Shown here one piece after another: positions 1-12,883 of a stretch of 64,000 nucleotides of DNA. The stretch spans positions 310,001 through 374,000 of the forward strand of contig BCHU01000001.1 in NCBI GenBank assembly GCA_001599715.1. Reading direction: 5' to 3'. Origin of the DNA: Phaeotremella fagi (taxonomy: Eukaryota; Basidiomycota; Tremellomycetes; Tremellales; Phaeotremellaceae). Position numbers and translations under genes: made by a program. The first letter of the stretch is position 1; the number at the start of each line of letters is the position of its first letter. The notes below the pieces were generated by a model that saw only the letters and a list, made by a program, of their open reading frames with translations, ran no database searches and was not told the origin of the DNA.

Positions 1-3000
1 CGATAGATCAGACTGTCATTTATGTCCCCAGTCCACGGGTTGTTGGATCTTGGGAAGACTTGGCTAGGTTAAAACATCTTGTTATCAAAGGTCAAAACAA
101 AGAGTTCAGCATCAACGGGGAAGCTCTATCCATTCGTATACCCACAGCTTATCAGATGTCTAAACTCGTTCTCAATTTGAGTGTCAGTATCAAGGCGATA
201 AAGTTGTTGTTGTCGGATCTTTCAGGTAAACAATTTGTCACTGTTCGTGTACCGGATGCCGAAGGACCAAAGAAGATTCCAACGATCAAGATTGGTATTC
301 AGCATGTAACCTTGGAAGCTGCGGACAACCCCATTGAAACTGTTTTAACATTAATCGCTAGAGCTGGTATAGTTGAACAAGAAGTCAGAAACAATCTGGA
401 GGAGACTTTCAACAGAAAGAAAGCTATGATGGAGGAAGATACCGATGATTCAAGTGATGATGCTCACGGTACAACCAGACTCACGAGAAACGCTACTGTA
501 GAAGAGGCGGAAGCTCGAGACAGGCTCAATTGGTACATTTCTCGAAGTTGGATCAAACGTATTCGAGCTGCCAAGAGGGAACAACGAAGACGTGAGGAGG
601 TAGCGATGAGAAACACCACCAACGTCCGTCCTGATATACCTCTATCTATCAAAATCGTCGAACCCACTGTATCAGCACCTTTATTCAGAGCTACTTTTGA
701 AGGGTTCTCTTTCGAAATCAAAGATCCAGGTATGAATCGAAAAGAGATCATTCAATACATGGGAGAAGCTTCCACCCCTTTCCGAGACGATGCAGAGTTC
801 TCTCTTATGGTACCAACTCATTTCTCTTGGAAGATGGATTCAGCTGTGGTTTCGCTTCGAGATTATCCGTTACCCTTGATCAGAGTTCAACCTGTTCAAG
901 ATAAATCTCAAGCGGCGTGGCACGTCGAGACCATCTTCATCATCGCAGAGGAATTGGCAGGTGACGATTCCTATATCCTAGTTCCATGTCCAGTCATCCC
1001 AGCTGGATGTGGTGCGTCGGACGCTGAAGCTTTCGAAGTTCAAATTGCTAAAACCATCATGCCGGTGAAAACTTATGCCAGACCTCATCTCAAGATTGGT
1101 TCTGAAAAAGCTACAGAATTCACTTGGGGTAACTCTTATCAACCGGCTATACAGGATTTCATGAAAGTCATCGAAAGTCTTTCTCATCCTCCTAGAGATC
1201 CTTCACCTAGAGTTGGTTTCTGGGATAAATTCAGATTAATACTTCATTGGAAAGTTATCGCTGAATTCGCGGGTCCTTTCCATTTACATCTTAAAGGTAA
1301 GTTTGGTGTCGTCACGAAGGGACGTAAACTGATCAACCAACTTAAGGCTCCTCTGATCCATACATGGTCAGTGGATTTGGTGCTGGATTTGCACTTTCTT
1401 GGACTGGGAATGCTCGTCTTGAAATAGCTTGTGACAACAAGGAACAAGAAACCATTCAGATGTCAGCTGACGAGTTGTTGATCGCTATACCAGAGTAAGT
1501 TTGGGTGATGTACCAGTTAGGGATATTCAAACTGACAAATCAATAGTTTGACTGCCTTACACGACGGAGCTGCTATAGGTAGTAATCCACGTCGACCATC
1601 GGCAGAACGTGAACGCGAACCAATGGCTGAACAAGGTCTGATTGACCGACGATACACCAAACCGTGTGCACGATTCCTTAACGGTGTGAGAGTCGGATTT
1701 GGTTTCAAATTCGAACGTACTTGTCGACCTTGGAATTGTACCAAGTGCGGTGATACCGATAACATCTGGCATCGACAATGTCGATTAGAGGAGTTTAAAA
1801 ATCATCAAGATGTCATATTACGTACTCCTGAATTCGTTCATAACGAATCAAGACGACTTGGACGTGTAGGTTTGATTTGAATGATATCTTGACTCTCTTA
1901 CTGATGACCTTGTTTTTAGGAATACGATTCTTACGAAGGTTTTAGATCTGATTTCATCCATTTCTCAGTGTCGTTGACTGCTCCTGATTCGCCTGGACGT
2001 TGTGATGGTGATGACTTGAATAAGAGTAACAGTTTGCATTTCAGTCCCAAGGCTTTTGCTCATTTCTTTGCTTGGTGGAAGTAAGTTAAACTACTGAAAT
2101 TGATCATTGACAGTCAGACTATTCGACCACAACACATCTCTACCCATTCGACAAGGTAATTTATTCCCAGATTCTCCACCTCCATCCAGGAAGTTTGGTC
2201 GTGCTCTGGGTACAATCAAAGTAGGTCTTGTTGATTTCATCAAGCTAACGTCGACAGTACCGATTCGATCTTGCCCCCGTCTACGTCTCTCATATGTACG
2301 GTCAAGTTTCTGAAGAACTCTGGTCAGCTGGCAAGGCCCAATCCCTTGGGCTCAAAGCTAGATTTGGAAGATTCCGAGCGGACGCTCATCAAAGATCTCA
2401 AGAGAAGACTGAAAGACATGAAAAATTGGGTAGAATCAAGACAGTCACTCATAAAGCTTTCTATTCAGCCGATCTAATATTGGACGACATCACCGTTAAA
2501 GGTTTACGAGCGGAATTCACCGAAGCCGCTCCAAGATCTTCAGTTCCAACTGCTGAGACTGAAGGTTTCCCCAAGGCTAGTGAATTACCAGAAAATCTCA
2601 AAGTTTGGTACAACTTTTTCGATTATATCGACGCCGATCGGAAACCTTTCGACCGAAATCCTAGGATTGAATTGGTCGATATTGGAGATTGTCCCAAGAT
2701 CATTTTCTGTAAACGAGTTAAAGCTAAGAAGTCATCGGCTCATCGACCAAACTCTGGCGTTAATGGTAACGGACAACAAGCCGATTCGACTGAAAGTAGT
2801 AAATTTGGTGATGAGAAATCACATCTTTGTTATCAATCTGAATCCAAGGCTATCAAAATACCTCAGATGGCTATTACTAGTAATAGAATCAAACAGTTGG
2901 AGATTCTGTTGGATCGTTTACCTCCACCTGTGGGTATACGAATGTTAAAAGTGATTTGATGCTAACGCGATAACAGACTCAAGACGATGTACCTCAGACC

Positions 3001-6000
3001 ATACAAGATAGAATGGCTGCTAGGAGTAAATTGAAAATCCTAAAGGACCATTTAGCTTGGTTGGAGGTTCATGAGAACAGAACTATTGATGATGACACCT
3101 TCCAAGCTAATGATGAGAATGGTGAGAGTCAAGCTAGGAATCGGGATGGCGTTGTCACGTTCCAAGATACGTTCCATATCCATTGTCCTCGGATCTTTTT
3201 CAATAACGCTTCGAGAAATGTAAGTTTGAGTTGAATTGTTAATGAGCTAACCTTTCAAGATCGTTTTCAAATACTGGTACTCATACGAGGACAGAAAGAG
3301 TGAAACTTACACTACCGCCCATATGTAGGTTGATTCATTGAGGACTCAACTGACAACCAGTTCTCTCCGAGGTATTCGTGACGGAATCAACAAAAGGAAC
3401 GAACGTCTCGAGAATTGTCCAAAATCTTTCCTCAACGCATCAGGCAATTCAAGTGCCAGTGAATTAGCTCAAGACATGCTTAAAGATTTGACAAAAGTTC
3501 TACAAGATCCATCAGTTTCAGATAAATTCAGTATCCCACCTGAAGTCAATTACGAATCTGATTTAGCTATCACCAAAATCGGTTTACCGGATGAATGTGC
3601 CGTCAAACCTGATACGCATATTTTGGTTTTGAAACCTCAGATAGCTTTACGAAGTGACGTGGATGAGAACTCGATCGTCTTACTTGCCGTCGAAGAAATT
3701 TCTTTCAAAGGTTTCAACATTCTTGATGAATCCGCTTACGATGAAGTGGCTGCTAAGGTTTTGCATCGGTAAGTAAAAGTCGTAGCATCTTGCCGGGATT
3801 TGACTGATGAATGATTTAGCAACTATATCACCGTGAAAGGTCTACAGGCTTTCTATCCTTGCGAAGGAAGTATGCGAAGAGAAAGAACAGCTTTCGGTGT
3901 ACCCCGTGGACTCGATTTCGTTCCTCTTGAAATCTTCCTCGATGTGAAGAGTGAAGCTACGGATTATGATCGAGTCATACTTAAATCTGATGTGGCTATT
4001 TCGATGGATAAATTCAATCATCTGCGTTTACCTCGTGGTCTTGATTGGCCCGATGCTGTTGATCAAAGTGGTAAAAGGATTGAACATTTACGATTACATC
4101 AAGTGAGTTAGGGTTCACTTCAAAAGACAATCAGAGCTCACACGATTTCAGGATCTTACAACTGTTGTCGTACCTCGACTTGTGCTTTCGGCGACTTCAA
4201 AACATTTCGCTGCGCTTTACAACATCGTTACGGATTTACTCATGTATAAAGATCCAGATCATCGACATCGATCTGAAAGAATCGATAGTTTCATGTACGC
4301 GTTCGACAGAAAGGACAGAGATCCCGATCGATTACTAGCAGAGTTGTTCGCTTTGCAACAAACCATCAGACAACTTCAACATTTGATGCGAGGTTACGAA
4401 GCGAACGTCGACTTACTCACTGACGACGGTAAAGCGGAATTATTCAAGATTCGAACAGATCTCATGCAAGGTCTCGAACAACTTCTTACGGTGTTTGAAG
4501 CTATCACAGCTAATCAATCGAGAGATGAAGCTAAGGCAGCTATGAAGTCGAGTTCAAGAACTGAAGTCAGGGCTGGTAGTATCGCTTGGCAAATGCTTAG
4601 AGACGATTTCATGCCCTTAATCAAATTGGATATCTCGAAAACTATCTTTTCGTCAAGTAGTAATAAAGACGGGTCGACAGATGGCGCTTTGGTCGTTAAT
4701 GATCTATCTGCTTTGAATAGTAATAGAGACGCCGCTTTCAATGAGGTTGTCGTTAGATATGAATCTGGAACTAGTAAAAGGAAGATTGTAAGTTTGGATT
4801 GATGCTCAATAGGGATTTTCACTGATTACCGATTATCCTGCAGAGAGATCCGTTCGCTTCGGTTTGTTGGTCAATCATGGCACCAGTTGGTGGTATAACC
4901 ATAATAAGGGATTTATCAGTTTATCTTCATCCAGTTAGATTCAAAATCGAAAGAGTTGTTGGTAACCAAATCAAAGCCTACATATTCAACGAAGGTACGA
5001 CTCGTAAGAAGGCAAAAGAAGAAACTGTGAATGGTCATTTGGAACCACCGACTTTGAATAGGACAAGATCGAATACGACAGTGTTGGTTAATCCGAATGC
5101 TAGTGGATCTGCAAGTCCAAATGGTAACGGTAGCGAAACCCCTACTGGTAGACATGATAAATTCACCATGGTTCCTAGTGAAGACGCTGCTGAGATGAAG
5201 AGAAGAGCTTCGAGTAGTAAAACTTATATCAGGATCTCTTTCGCTTCTACGGGTTTGGTTTTCAGTTACAAGGTAAGTGACTTGATTGTTTAGTGGATTG
5301 GGCTTGTTGTTGACTTTTGTATAGCGTGACCCTTCTCAACATAAGGTTATCACTTTACCTGATTGTGCCGATCTCAAATTTAGGTTACCTGAGATGATCT
5401 ATGAGAATAAAGTATGGGCTCCAAGAGATTTATTCGATCAAGTTCAAAAGGGTAAGTAAAAGATTTTTTTAATTCAATGAAAAGTAATTAATTCGACGAT
5501 CGTAGATGTAAGAAATTACGCCTGGTCACAAGGTGGTGATCTCTTCACTCAGGTATTGAAGAAAACCAGTCTATTCAGAACCAAGAAAGCTTTCAAACAT
5601 CTATCAACCGAACCAACCACCTCCAGATCGTTATCACTCCCTCCTTCAAAATTACGTTTAAACATCGAACCTCCGACCCCTAATGAAGGGCCAGGTAGTG
5701 GCGGTGTCAGTAGCGGAATCGAAGGTCAAACGCTAGCTCGTATATTATCTAATCAGGCTGAACAACGTGCGAGTCAAGTTGGTATCAGGTTATCATCACC
5801 CGGTGGATCTACCTTTGAAGTGGAAGATAAAAGTGATGATCGGGGAACTGGGGAAATTGATGATCACACCAATGGTACCAACGGTGTCAATGGTCATCAT
5901 AACGGAGAAATCAAAACTAAATCTACACCTTCGTTGATCTCTGAAAACACTCAATCAGAAAGAGCTTCAGTATCAGGATCGAATTCTCTAACGGGAATCA

Positions 6001-6271
6001 TCAGTTCGAGATCGAATCACGATGGGGACGAGGATGAGGACGAAGAGAATCATAGTCCTAGAGGTAGAGTTAAAGGTTTATTCGGGAAACTTCGTCATCC
6101 GAGAATATCGAATTCGTTACGGGAAAGTAGTAGAGAAGCTTCCAAGGAGGATGTAAGTGATTTCATCTAGGTTCTGATGGGATTAAAACTGATGACTGGG
6201 GCTTTTAGTTGTCTAGGATCGTTTCTAATGATCGATCGAGAGGGAGACAGACTACTTTGTTGTCTTCATGA
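1..6271 (+). CDS. FMP27: FMP27/Hobbit-family bridge-like lipid transfer protein, C-terminal part (5' truncated)
   Basis: The gene enters from the left edge; the reading frame is open from base 3, and the visible part codes for 1865 residues. Exons: 3-1296, 1347-1494, 1547-1865, 1920-2080, 2118-2220, 2258-2929, 2977-3219, 3260-3324, 3361-3768, 3820-4102, 4152-4787, 4844-5272, 5325-5451, 5506-6152 and 6209-6271. The family signature GFWDKFRLILHWKV lies near 1216-1257, followed after an intron by GFGAGFALSWTGNARLEIAC. Near the C-terminus is APVGGITIIRDLSVYLHPV (about 4880-4935), the conserved end region of Fmp27/SABRE/Hobbit/BLTP2 proteins. Family members are very long rod-like lipid conduits at ER contact sites. 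The tail is Ser/Asn-rich and probably disordered. Two introns are only 37 nt. Confidence 0.9.
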
Positions 6272-6697
6272 TTTGACAAAAACAAAAGTCAATTCACTCA
6301 ACAAACACAAAAAACAAACAAAAACGAAACGGTCGCAGAATATTTTGTGATACAATGTAACAATAACGAAAATCCATCATCTCACTTTGTATCGAATATT
6401 CAACCACGACTCCGAGTTTCCAATTTTCAAGACTTTTTATCATTATCATTACCCAGCATATATCTATCGTTTAATCTCGACTATTCGTGGATCCAAAAAG
6501 GAGATTATCTAGTATAAACCAAGACGATGGGGGCGGTTTTATTTGTATTTCATTCTTGTATATACTTAGTCGTACATTGGATTGGGCTTTCTTGACATTC
6601 AGGATATTCAGTGATTCAGTATTTATAGTGGACTCTTTTGATGTATCACATTATCACCTTTATGGGAATCACAGTCTGCATGTTAATTTGATACAAA
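6272..6697. other. Convergent intergenic region
   Basis: This is the 3' region between FMP27 (+) and the dehydrogenase gene (-). It begins with an A-rich CAAAAAC/AACAAA stretch (about 6280-6335). No gene or repeat was recognised. Confidence 0.5.
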
Positions 6698-7864
6698 TCA
6701 CAATTTCGCCTGAGAAACTAAAGCACCACCATCGACGGGTACCACAGTCCTAACACCGAATCATCAGCACAGAACAAAATTGATAATCGAATCCCAACTA
6801 ACCCAGTTACCCATTCACCTCCCTTCCCGGCCAACCACAAACAAGCAGCCACCACGTCTTCGGGTTTACCAATCCTCTCACAAGGTAGACTAGCCGCTAA
6901 CTCCTTCTCGAAGGAGTTTAGGGTCGCTGCCATCATTTTGGATCTGAAGGGTCCAAGGGCTAGGGTGTTGACTGTGATTCGTGGACCTAGTTTCGAGGCT
7001 AGATGTTTGGATAGTCTGGTCTGGATTAGATTGGACTGTCAGGGAGGGGGAGGGGGAGGGGGAGGAAAACATACTGGTGTAAAGCTGCTTTACTAGATGA
7101 ATAAGCGTATGTCTCCATGGTGGGTACGTTGACTCCGTTCACCGATCCTATCTATTCAAAATGTTAATTTCCAATTTCGTCCATGGACAGAAAGGGAGGG
7201 GGGTTTACATTTATAATTCTGCCTATAGAGGTTTTGTCGTTTGTTAATAATGGAATCAGTTTTTGGGTCAAGGTGAAGACTCGTTGGAGGTTTAGGGTTA
7301 GGAGTTTGGTGAAAGCTGTATCGGGGTAGGTTTCGAGTGTTTCTCCCCATGTTGCTCCGGAGTTGTTTACCTGGATTATTTCTCTGTGAGTTGTTTACCT
7401 AGAAGTTTGTTTTAGAGATTTGGTGAGAAACATACTAGAATATGTAATACTAGGTTGTTTAATCGTCAACCATGATGATTGTAGATAGATTAGGACTTTG
7501 GACCTACCTTTCTCCTTTTTACCCAATTCTTCAACTAGTCGTAGACATTCTTCATATTTACTTAGATCTGCTGGTATGGAGATACAAGTCCCCGGACCTT
7601 TCTGACTAAGTGATCTAGCAGTTTCGTTACAAGCTTTAGAATCTCTTGATGATATATAAACCTGAACATTAGGATTATTTCAAACAAATCAACAAACCTT
7701 GGCTCCGTTCTCCACGAATCCTGCTGCTATCTATTGATGGTCAGTTGATTTTGATTTCTGACCTTTTTTGGGGGGGATAGATTCACCATTTCACCTACAC
7801 CTCGACCTCCGCCTGTTACTAGGACCACCTTGTTTTTCACGTTGAACAGGGATGCTGAATCCAT
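6698..7864 (-). CDS. Short-chain dehydrogenase/reductase, RhlG/3-oxoacyl-reductase-like
   Basis: Eight exons (7864-7787, 7730-7698, 7661-7508, 7449-7436, 7370-7209, 7151-7075, 7015-6803, 6749-6698) give 260 residues, the usual SDR length. Motifs in order: the cofactor-binding loop VTGGGRGVGEM near the N-terminus, ILVNNSGATWGE (the NNAG-type motif), the serine in INIGSVNGV, the catalytic YSSSKAA (Tyr-x3-Lys), and LGPFRSKMM followed by ERIGKPEDVVAACLWLAG. The end is VDGGALVSQAKL. The NNSGATWG and ALGPF pattern resembles RhlG-type beta-ketoacyl or related reductases; substrate and NAD/NADP preference cannot be told. Exon 4 is only 14 nt, and the intron before exon 7 carries a G/C-run. The last intron (from 6802) reads in frame past its donor for some way, which can mislead gene callers. 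Confidence 0.85.
7042..7065 (+). repeat. Four-G-tract run inside an SDR intron
   Basis: The plus strand shows GGG-A-GGGGG-A-GGGGG-A-GGGGG, a potential G-quadruplex. On the coding (minus) strand it is a C-rich tract just after the donor at 7074 of the intron that ends at 7016. Confidence 0.7.
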
Positions 7865-8979
7865 CGTTTGGTGTTGCTTTTTGGGTTGATGAGATTGATT
7901 TGGTTTGGATTTCGTTGATCTTTGGAGTGGATGTCCCGGTTAAATTTGGTTAATTACCCGAAGACATTTGGGCAATATTTCAAGTGTGGGTGCATAAATG
8001 CATCCATCCATTCACATTTGTGAGATTGAATGATTCCGATACTGTTATCACAGAGTCAAGCTTGATTATCGGAATTGGGGTCAATTAGGAAGTCTGGTTA
8101 ACCACCATACCAAAACTTAGTCTGGCAATGAAAGAAATTCAACGAGATCAAACCTGCCTCTATAAAGTCCTATCTACTGAGACTTGGACAGACGATCAGG
8201 TACTGTACCCAGGATTTACTTGTTAACTTGTACCCATTCCGTTTGTCGGAATTGAATACGGGTTTAGACGGCATACAATCACTTCTTCTCGGACAGGCGG
8301 CAGCAGTGCCACGAAATGGTATTCTACAAGTACTTGTACTTCATACTTTTTATGAACCAAGACACGTTTCACGACACGGCTCACGACTCACTCACGTCCG
8401 GAACTAGAATCGCGTTGGGTTATTAAGTATATTAATTGTTGCTGGTATTAAACTTTATTGAATCATGGTGTTGAATGGTAGTACGTAGAGTAACCTAGAA
8501 CTTACCACTAACCACCAGAGACCACCAGTGACCACCAGTGACGAGTGCCACTTTCGACCGACGCGGTCCTAAAGTGACTAAATTTGGGATTAATAGTAAT
8601 AAATTGATTGAAAAGAAATAAAAAAAATTCCCTGAAACCTACTGTATCTCCCCCAAGCCCCGCCCAACGTTTCTTTTTTTTTAAAAACCACAATCCTAAT
8701 CCTAATTCATTTCCTCATCTTTCATCTTTCATCTCTCCTTTCATCCATCTTTTAAGTGACTTCAAACGTCCTATTAGAGTATATATCTCTACTCACACTT
8801 ACACCACACTACATACATCTTCACCAGATAGTATCACTCTCTTACTTCCCTCGTAGAAGTTATCCACCCGTTTCCCCATATCTCCATCTCACTATCATCG
8901 AGATCTAAAACAAAAGCTTAAAAACCTTTACAAAAACACTATAGACAAATCTCTCCCCTTAAACAACTCGTATTAAAGA
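7865..8979. other. Divergent upstream region between SDR and EF-3
   Basis: About 1.1 kb without a supported gene. The EF-3 side (about 8700-8980) is strongly C/T-rich, as expected for the leader of a highly expressed gene, and TATATCT occurs near 8781. The 10-bp tandem repeat at 8511-8540 is listed separately. Confidence 0.5.
8511..8540. repeat. Three tandem 10-bp units (ACCACCAGNG)
   Basis: Units ACCACCAGAG, ACCACCAGTG and ACCACCAGTG lie directly end to end upstream of EF-3. The function is unknown and it may be a chance minisatellite. Confidence 0.7.
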
Positions 8980-9053
8980 GTGAGTATCCTTCATCCTCAT
9001 CTTAATCCATCTTCATCTCCATACACGTCGCTCTTACTAACCCCTCGCCACAG
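8980..9053 (+). other. Probable 5'-UTR intron of EF-3
   Basis: A good donor (GTGAGTATCC) at 8980 and an acceptor (CCACAG) at 9053 flank a C/T-rich stretch with a CTTACTAAC branch site near 9032-9040. The start codon follows five bases after the acceptor. This is inferred from splice signals only. Confidence 0.6.
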
Positions 9054-9057
9054 CTCC

Positions 9058-12000
9058 ATGATGGCTCCTGCTGCTACTTCCCCATCTGCCTCCTCAAAAG
9101 GCGCTTTCGACGTTGCCACTCTCTTCGTCGCTGACAAAGCTGCTCGTGATGAAGCTGCCGTCGCCCTCGCCGCCGCCGCAAAGAAGGAAGGTGTCGAATT
9201 CTTCGGTTCAATCGGTCTTTTAGACGCTCTCGTCAAGGTGAGTTTGCAATTTTCTCAAATTTCTCAACATTCTTATACGTGTCCCTTATGGTGGCGAAAT
9301 CGATTTTTTGGCTGACTTTCCTTTGTAGGCATTGACCGACAAAAAATCCGCTGTCGCTCGTGAAGCTGCTGCTTCCACTGTCTCCACTCTTTTGGAGAAC
9401 GGTGCTGCACCACTCCTCGAACCATACATCGTTTCATCTGCACCAAACTCACTTTTCACAACCCTTCTCGAGGCTTTCGCTGACAAGGCTAAAGAGGTCC
9501 AGGAGGCTTCTCTCGCTGCCGTCAAAGCTCTCGTTCAATCAATGAACAACTGGGCTGTCTTTGTCATCCTCCCATCCCTTTTGAACCAAATCAAAACCGC
9601 CGGTAAATGGCAAGTCAAGACTGGTTGTCTCAGTGTTCTCCAACTCTTGGTCACCGCCGCTCCCGTTCAAATGGCCCAAGCCATGCCTGACCTCGTTCCA
9701 GTTCTCGCTGAAGCCGTTTGGGATACCAAATCAGATGTCAAGAAATCTGCCAAGCTTACCCTTGAGAAGGCCACTGCTTTGGTCCAAAACAAAGATGTAA
9801 GTAAATTGCTACAGACTAGATTTATTGTTCTAACCCTCTCTTCAGATCGAGAAATTCATTCCAGCTTTGATCAAAGCTTTACTCAACCCAATTGAGGAGG
9901 TTCCAAAAACCATCACTCTCCTTTCCGCCACCACTTTCGTTGCTGAAGTCACTGCCCCAACAATCTCCCTCATCGCTCCTCTTTTAATCAGAGGTCTCGA
10001 TGAACGTCCAACCGCTACCAAGCGTAAGGTCGCCGTCATTGCTGACAACATGTCTCGATTGGTCAACTCCGAGTACACTGTTAGACCTTTCCTTCCTAAA
10101 CTTCTTCCAGGTCTTATCAAATGTGGTGAGACCATCGCCGACCCAGAAGCCCGTGCTGTCTGTAACCGTGCCATCGCTACCCTCAGAAAAATCGGTAAAG
10201 TTCCAGCCGAGTCAGACGGTACCGATCTTCCACCACTCAAGATCGCTCAAGGTACCGATCTCGCTACCAACTTTGTCGCTCTCATCAAGAAGAACGGTAA
10301 CGTTTCAGTCGAGCAAGCCAACCCAGGTCTTGCTTACGCTGGTGTCCTTGCTGCATCTCTTGTCAACGCTCACAACTACGATCAATCCACTTGGGAAGCT
10401 ACTCTCCCACCTTACTTGAAATTGGCTCTCCCAACCTACGACTCTCTTCCAGCTGTTAGAGAATTACTCCAAAAGAAAGCTGATGAAGAAGAGTCCGAAG
10501 ACATCAAATTCGATGACGAAGAGGAAGGTGAAGATCTCTGTAACATTGAATCCTTCAACTTGGCTTATGGTGCCAAAATCTTGCTCCACCACTCTGGTCT
10601 CCGTCTCAAGCGTGGACACAGATACGGTCTTTGTGGTCGTAACGGTTCTGGTAAATCCACTCTTATGAACGCCATCGTCAACAACCAAGTCGAAGGTTTC
10701 CCAGATCCATCAGTCGTCAGAACTTTCTACGTTCAACACGATATCGATGGTTCAGAGGAAGAAATCTCCATCGTCGACTGGGTTCTTGCCGACAAACGTC
10801 TTCTCGCTTCCCCAGAGGAAATCGTCTCCACCCTCGAATCCGTCGGTTTCGATTTGGTCAGACAAAAGCACTCTATCGGTTCCCTCTCTGGTGGTTGGAA
10901 GATGAAGCTCGCTCTTGCCAGAGCTATCCTCTTCAAGGCTGATATTCTTCTCCTCGATGAGCCAACCAATCATTTGGATGTCTTGAACGTTACTTGGTTG
11001 ATCGACTACCTCACCTCCCTCACCCACTGTACCTCCATCATCGTCTCCCACGACTCTGATTTCTTGAACAGAACCGTCACCGATGTTCTCCACTTGAACA
11101 ACTTCAAGGTCAAGAGATACCCCGGTAACTTGGAAGCTTTCGTTAAACACGTTCCAGAGGCCAAATCCTACTACGAACTTGAAGCTCAAGAAGATTACAA
11201 ATTCAAACTTCCAGCTCCACCACTTCTTGACGGTGTCAAGACCAAGGAAAAGTCATTGTTGAAGATGCGTGACGTTTCTTTCCAATACCCTGGTTCACCC
11301 GTTCAACAATTGTACAACATTAACTTGCAAGTTTCTCTTTCATCCCGTGTCGCCATTCTTGGTCCTAACGGTTCCGGTAAATCAACTCTTGTCAAACTTT
11401 TGACTGCCGAGACTGAACCAAACTTGGGTGGTACCGTCTGGAAACATCCTAACTTGGTCATTGGTTACGTTGCTCAACACGCTTTCCATCATATCGATAA
11501 CCATCTTGACTCTACTCCATTGGAGTACATGTTATGGCGTTACCAAACCGGTGAAGATTTGGAAGAATTGAGTAAAGCCAACCGTGTCCTCACCGAAGAG
11601 GAAGAGAAGAAGATGAAGGAAGGAGCTGTTGTTGTCGTCGAAGGTGCCAAGAGAATCATTGACGAGATCGTCGCCCGTAAGAAGCTAAAGCAATCTTACG
11701 AATACGAAGTTTCATTCAAGGCCATGTCATCTGCCGAGAACATGTGGTTGTCTCGTGATGAGCTTGTTACCCGTGGTTTCGAGAAGAAGGTTATCGAACT
11801 CGACACCCGTGAAGCTCAACGTCTCGGTCTTATGAGACCTTTGGTTCGTCGTGAAATCGAAAAACATTTCGAAGATTTCGGTCTCGAAGCTGAATTCGTT
11901 TCTCACAACTCCATGCGTGGTCTTTCAGGTGGTCAAAAAGTCAAAGTCGTTCTTGGTGCCGCTACATGGCGTAGACCCCACGTCATCTGTTTGGACGAGC

Positions 12001-12424
12001 CAACGAATTATTTGGATCGTGAATCTCTCGCTGCTCTTATCGCTGCTCTCAAAGAATTCGATGGTGGTGTTTTGATCATTACCCACAACAGAGAATTCTC
12101 TGAATCCATTTGTTCAGAAGTCTGGGCTATGCGTGGTGGTTACCTCGAAGCTTCAGGTCATAACTGGGTTGAAGGTCAAGGTTCAGGTGAAAGAATTGAC
12201 AAGAAGGCCGACGGTGAAGAAGAAGTTACTTACGATGCTTTGGGTAACCCAATCGCCGCTGTCAAGAAAGAGAAGAAGAAGTCCGCTGCTGAACTCAGAA
12301 AAGCCAAGAAAGACCGTATGGCAAGAAGAAAGCGTGGAGAGGAAGGTGAGTAGTTTGCTTTCAACTGTATTGATCATTTTAACTGATTTAACATAATTTA
12401 GTCTTTACCGACGAAGAACTATAG
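9058..12424 (+). CDS. TEF3: Translation elongation factor 3 (EF-3), ABC ATPase
   Basis: Four coding exons (9058-9237, 9329-9796, 9846-12345, 12402-12424) give 1056 residues, close to yeast Yef3 (1044). EF-3 is a fungal ribosome-bound ATPase that helps release E-site tRNA in each elongation cycle. Order: N-terminal HEAT repeats (to about residue 330); first ABC cassette with Walker A GRNGSGKST (about residue 480), signature LSGGWKMKL and Walker B LLLDEPTNHLD; second cassette with GPNGSGKST (about residue 722), a chromodomain-like insertion, LSGGQKVKV and CLDEPTNYLD; then a Lys/Arg-rich tail ending FTDEEL. Two ATGs are adjacent (9058 and 9061); I took the first. Codon use is visibly C-ending and biased compared with neighbours, fitting very high expression. 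Confidence 0.97.
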
Positions 12425-12883
12425 AAAGTCTAGATACGGATCACACTGTCATATCTAAACCTGTTTATAGTTCCAAACACTAATGTCGTATATCACGTAG
12501 ACTTTCCTTTTTTCCTCTCTGATACCCATACTGGTTTTTGACCGGTTCATGACAGTTTTGGTGGCTTCTTTCCTTTTTATTTACTTATTCCTTGCACTTG
12601 GTAGATTTTTTCTTTTCCCCCCTTTATTTATCCTTACGTTCAATCGCATTTGCATGGGTGGTCAGTTAGTTAAATTAATATTGTTAGTCTTTCATAGCTG
12701 GTAGTTTTATCGCTCCTTGTCATTCATTTAGATGCATTGAACTTGACTCAAATTTCTAGTGTTTGCATCAAATTCGCAACTATGTGGCACATATTTGTAT
12801 GAGTACTTTGTACGATACATAAAGCACAACTTAAAACATAACCACAGAATTAAACGTTGTCCAAAAACTCATAAGAGCTTTCC
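12425..12883. other. Convergent intergenic region
   Basis: 3' regions of EF-3 (+) and the first paralogue (-). T-rich tracts near 12505-12620 fit 3'-end formation signals. No gene seen. Confidence 0.5.

Noticed and set aside
464..1447. Minus-strand frames inside FMP27 (464-751, 978-1187, 1244-1447)
   Set aside because: Shadows of the plus-strand coding exons, without motifs.
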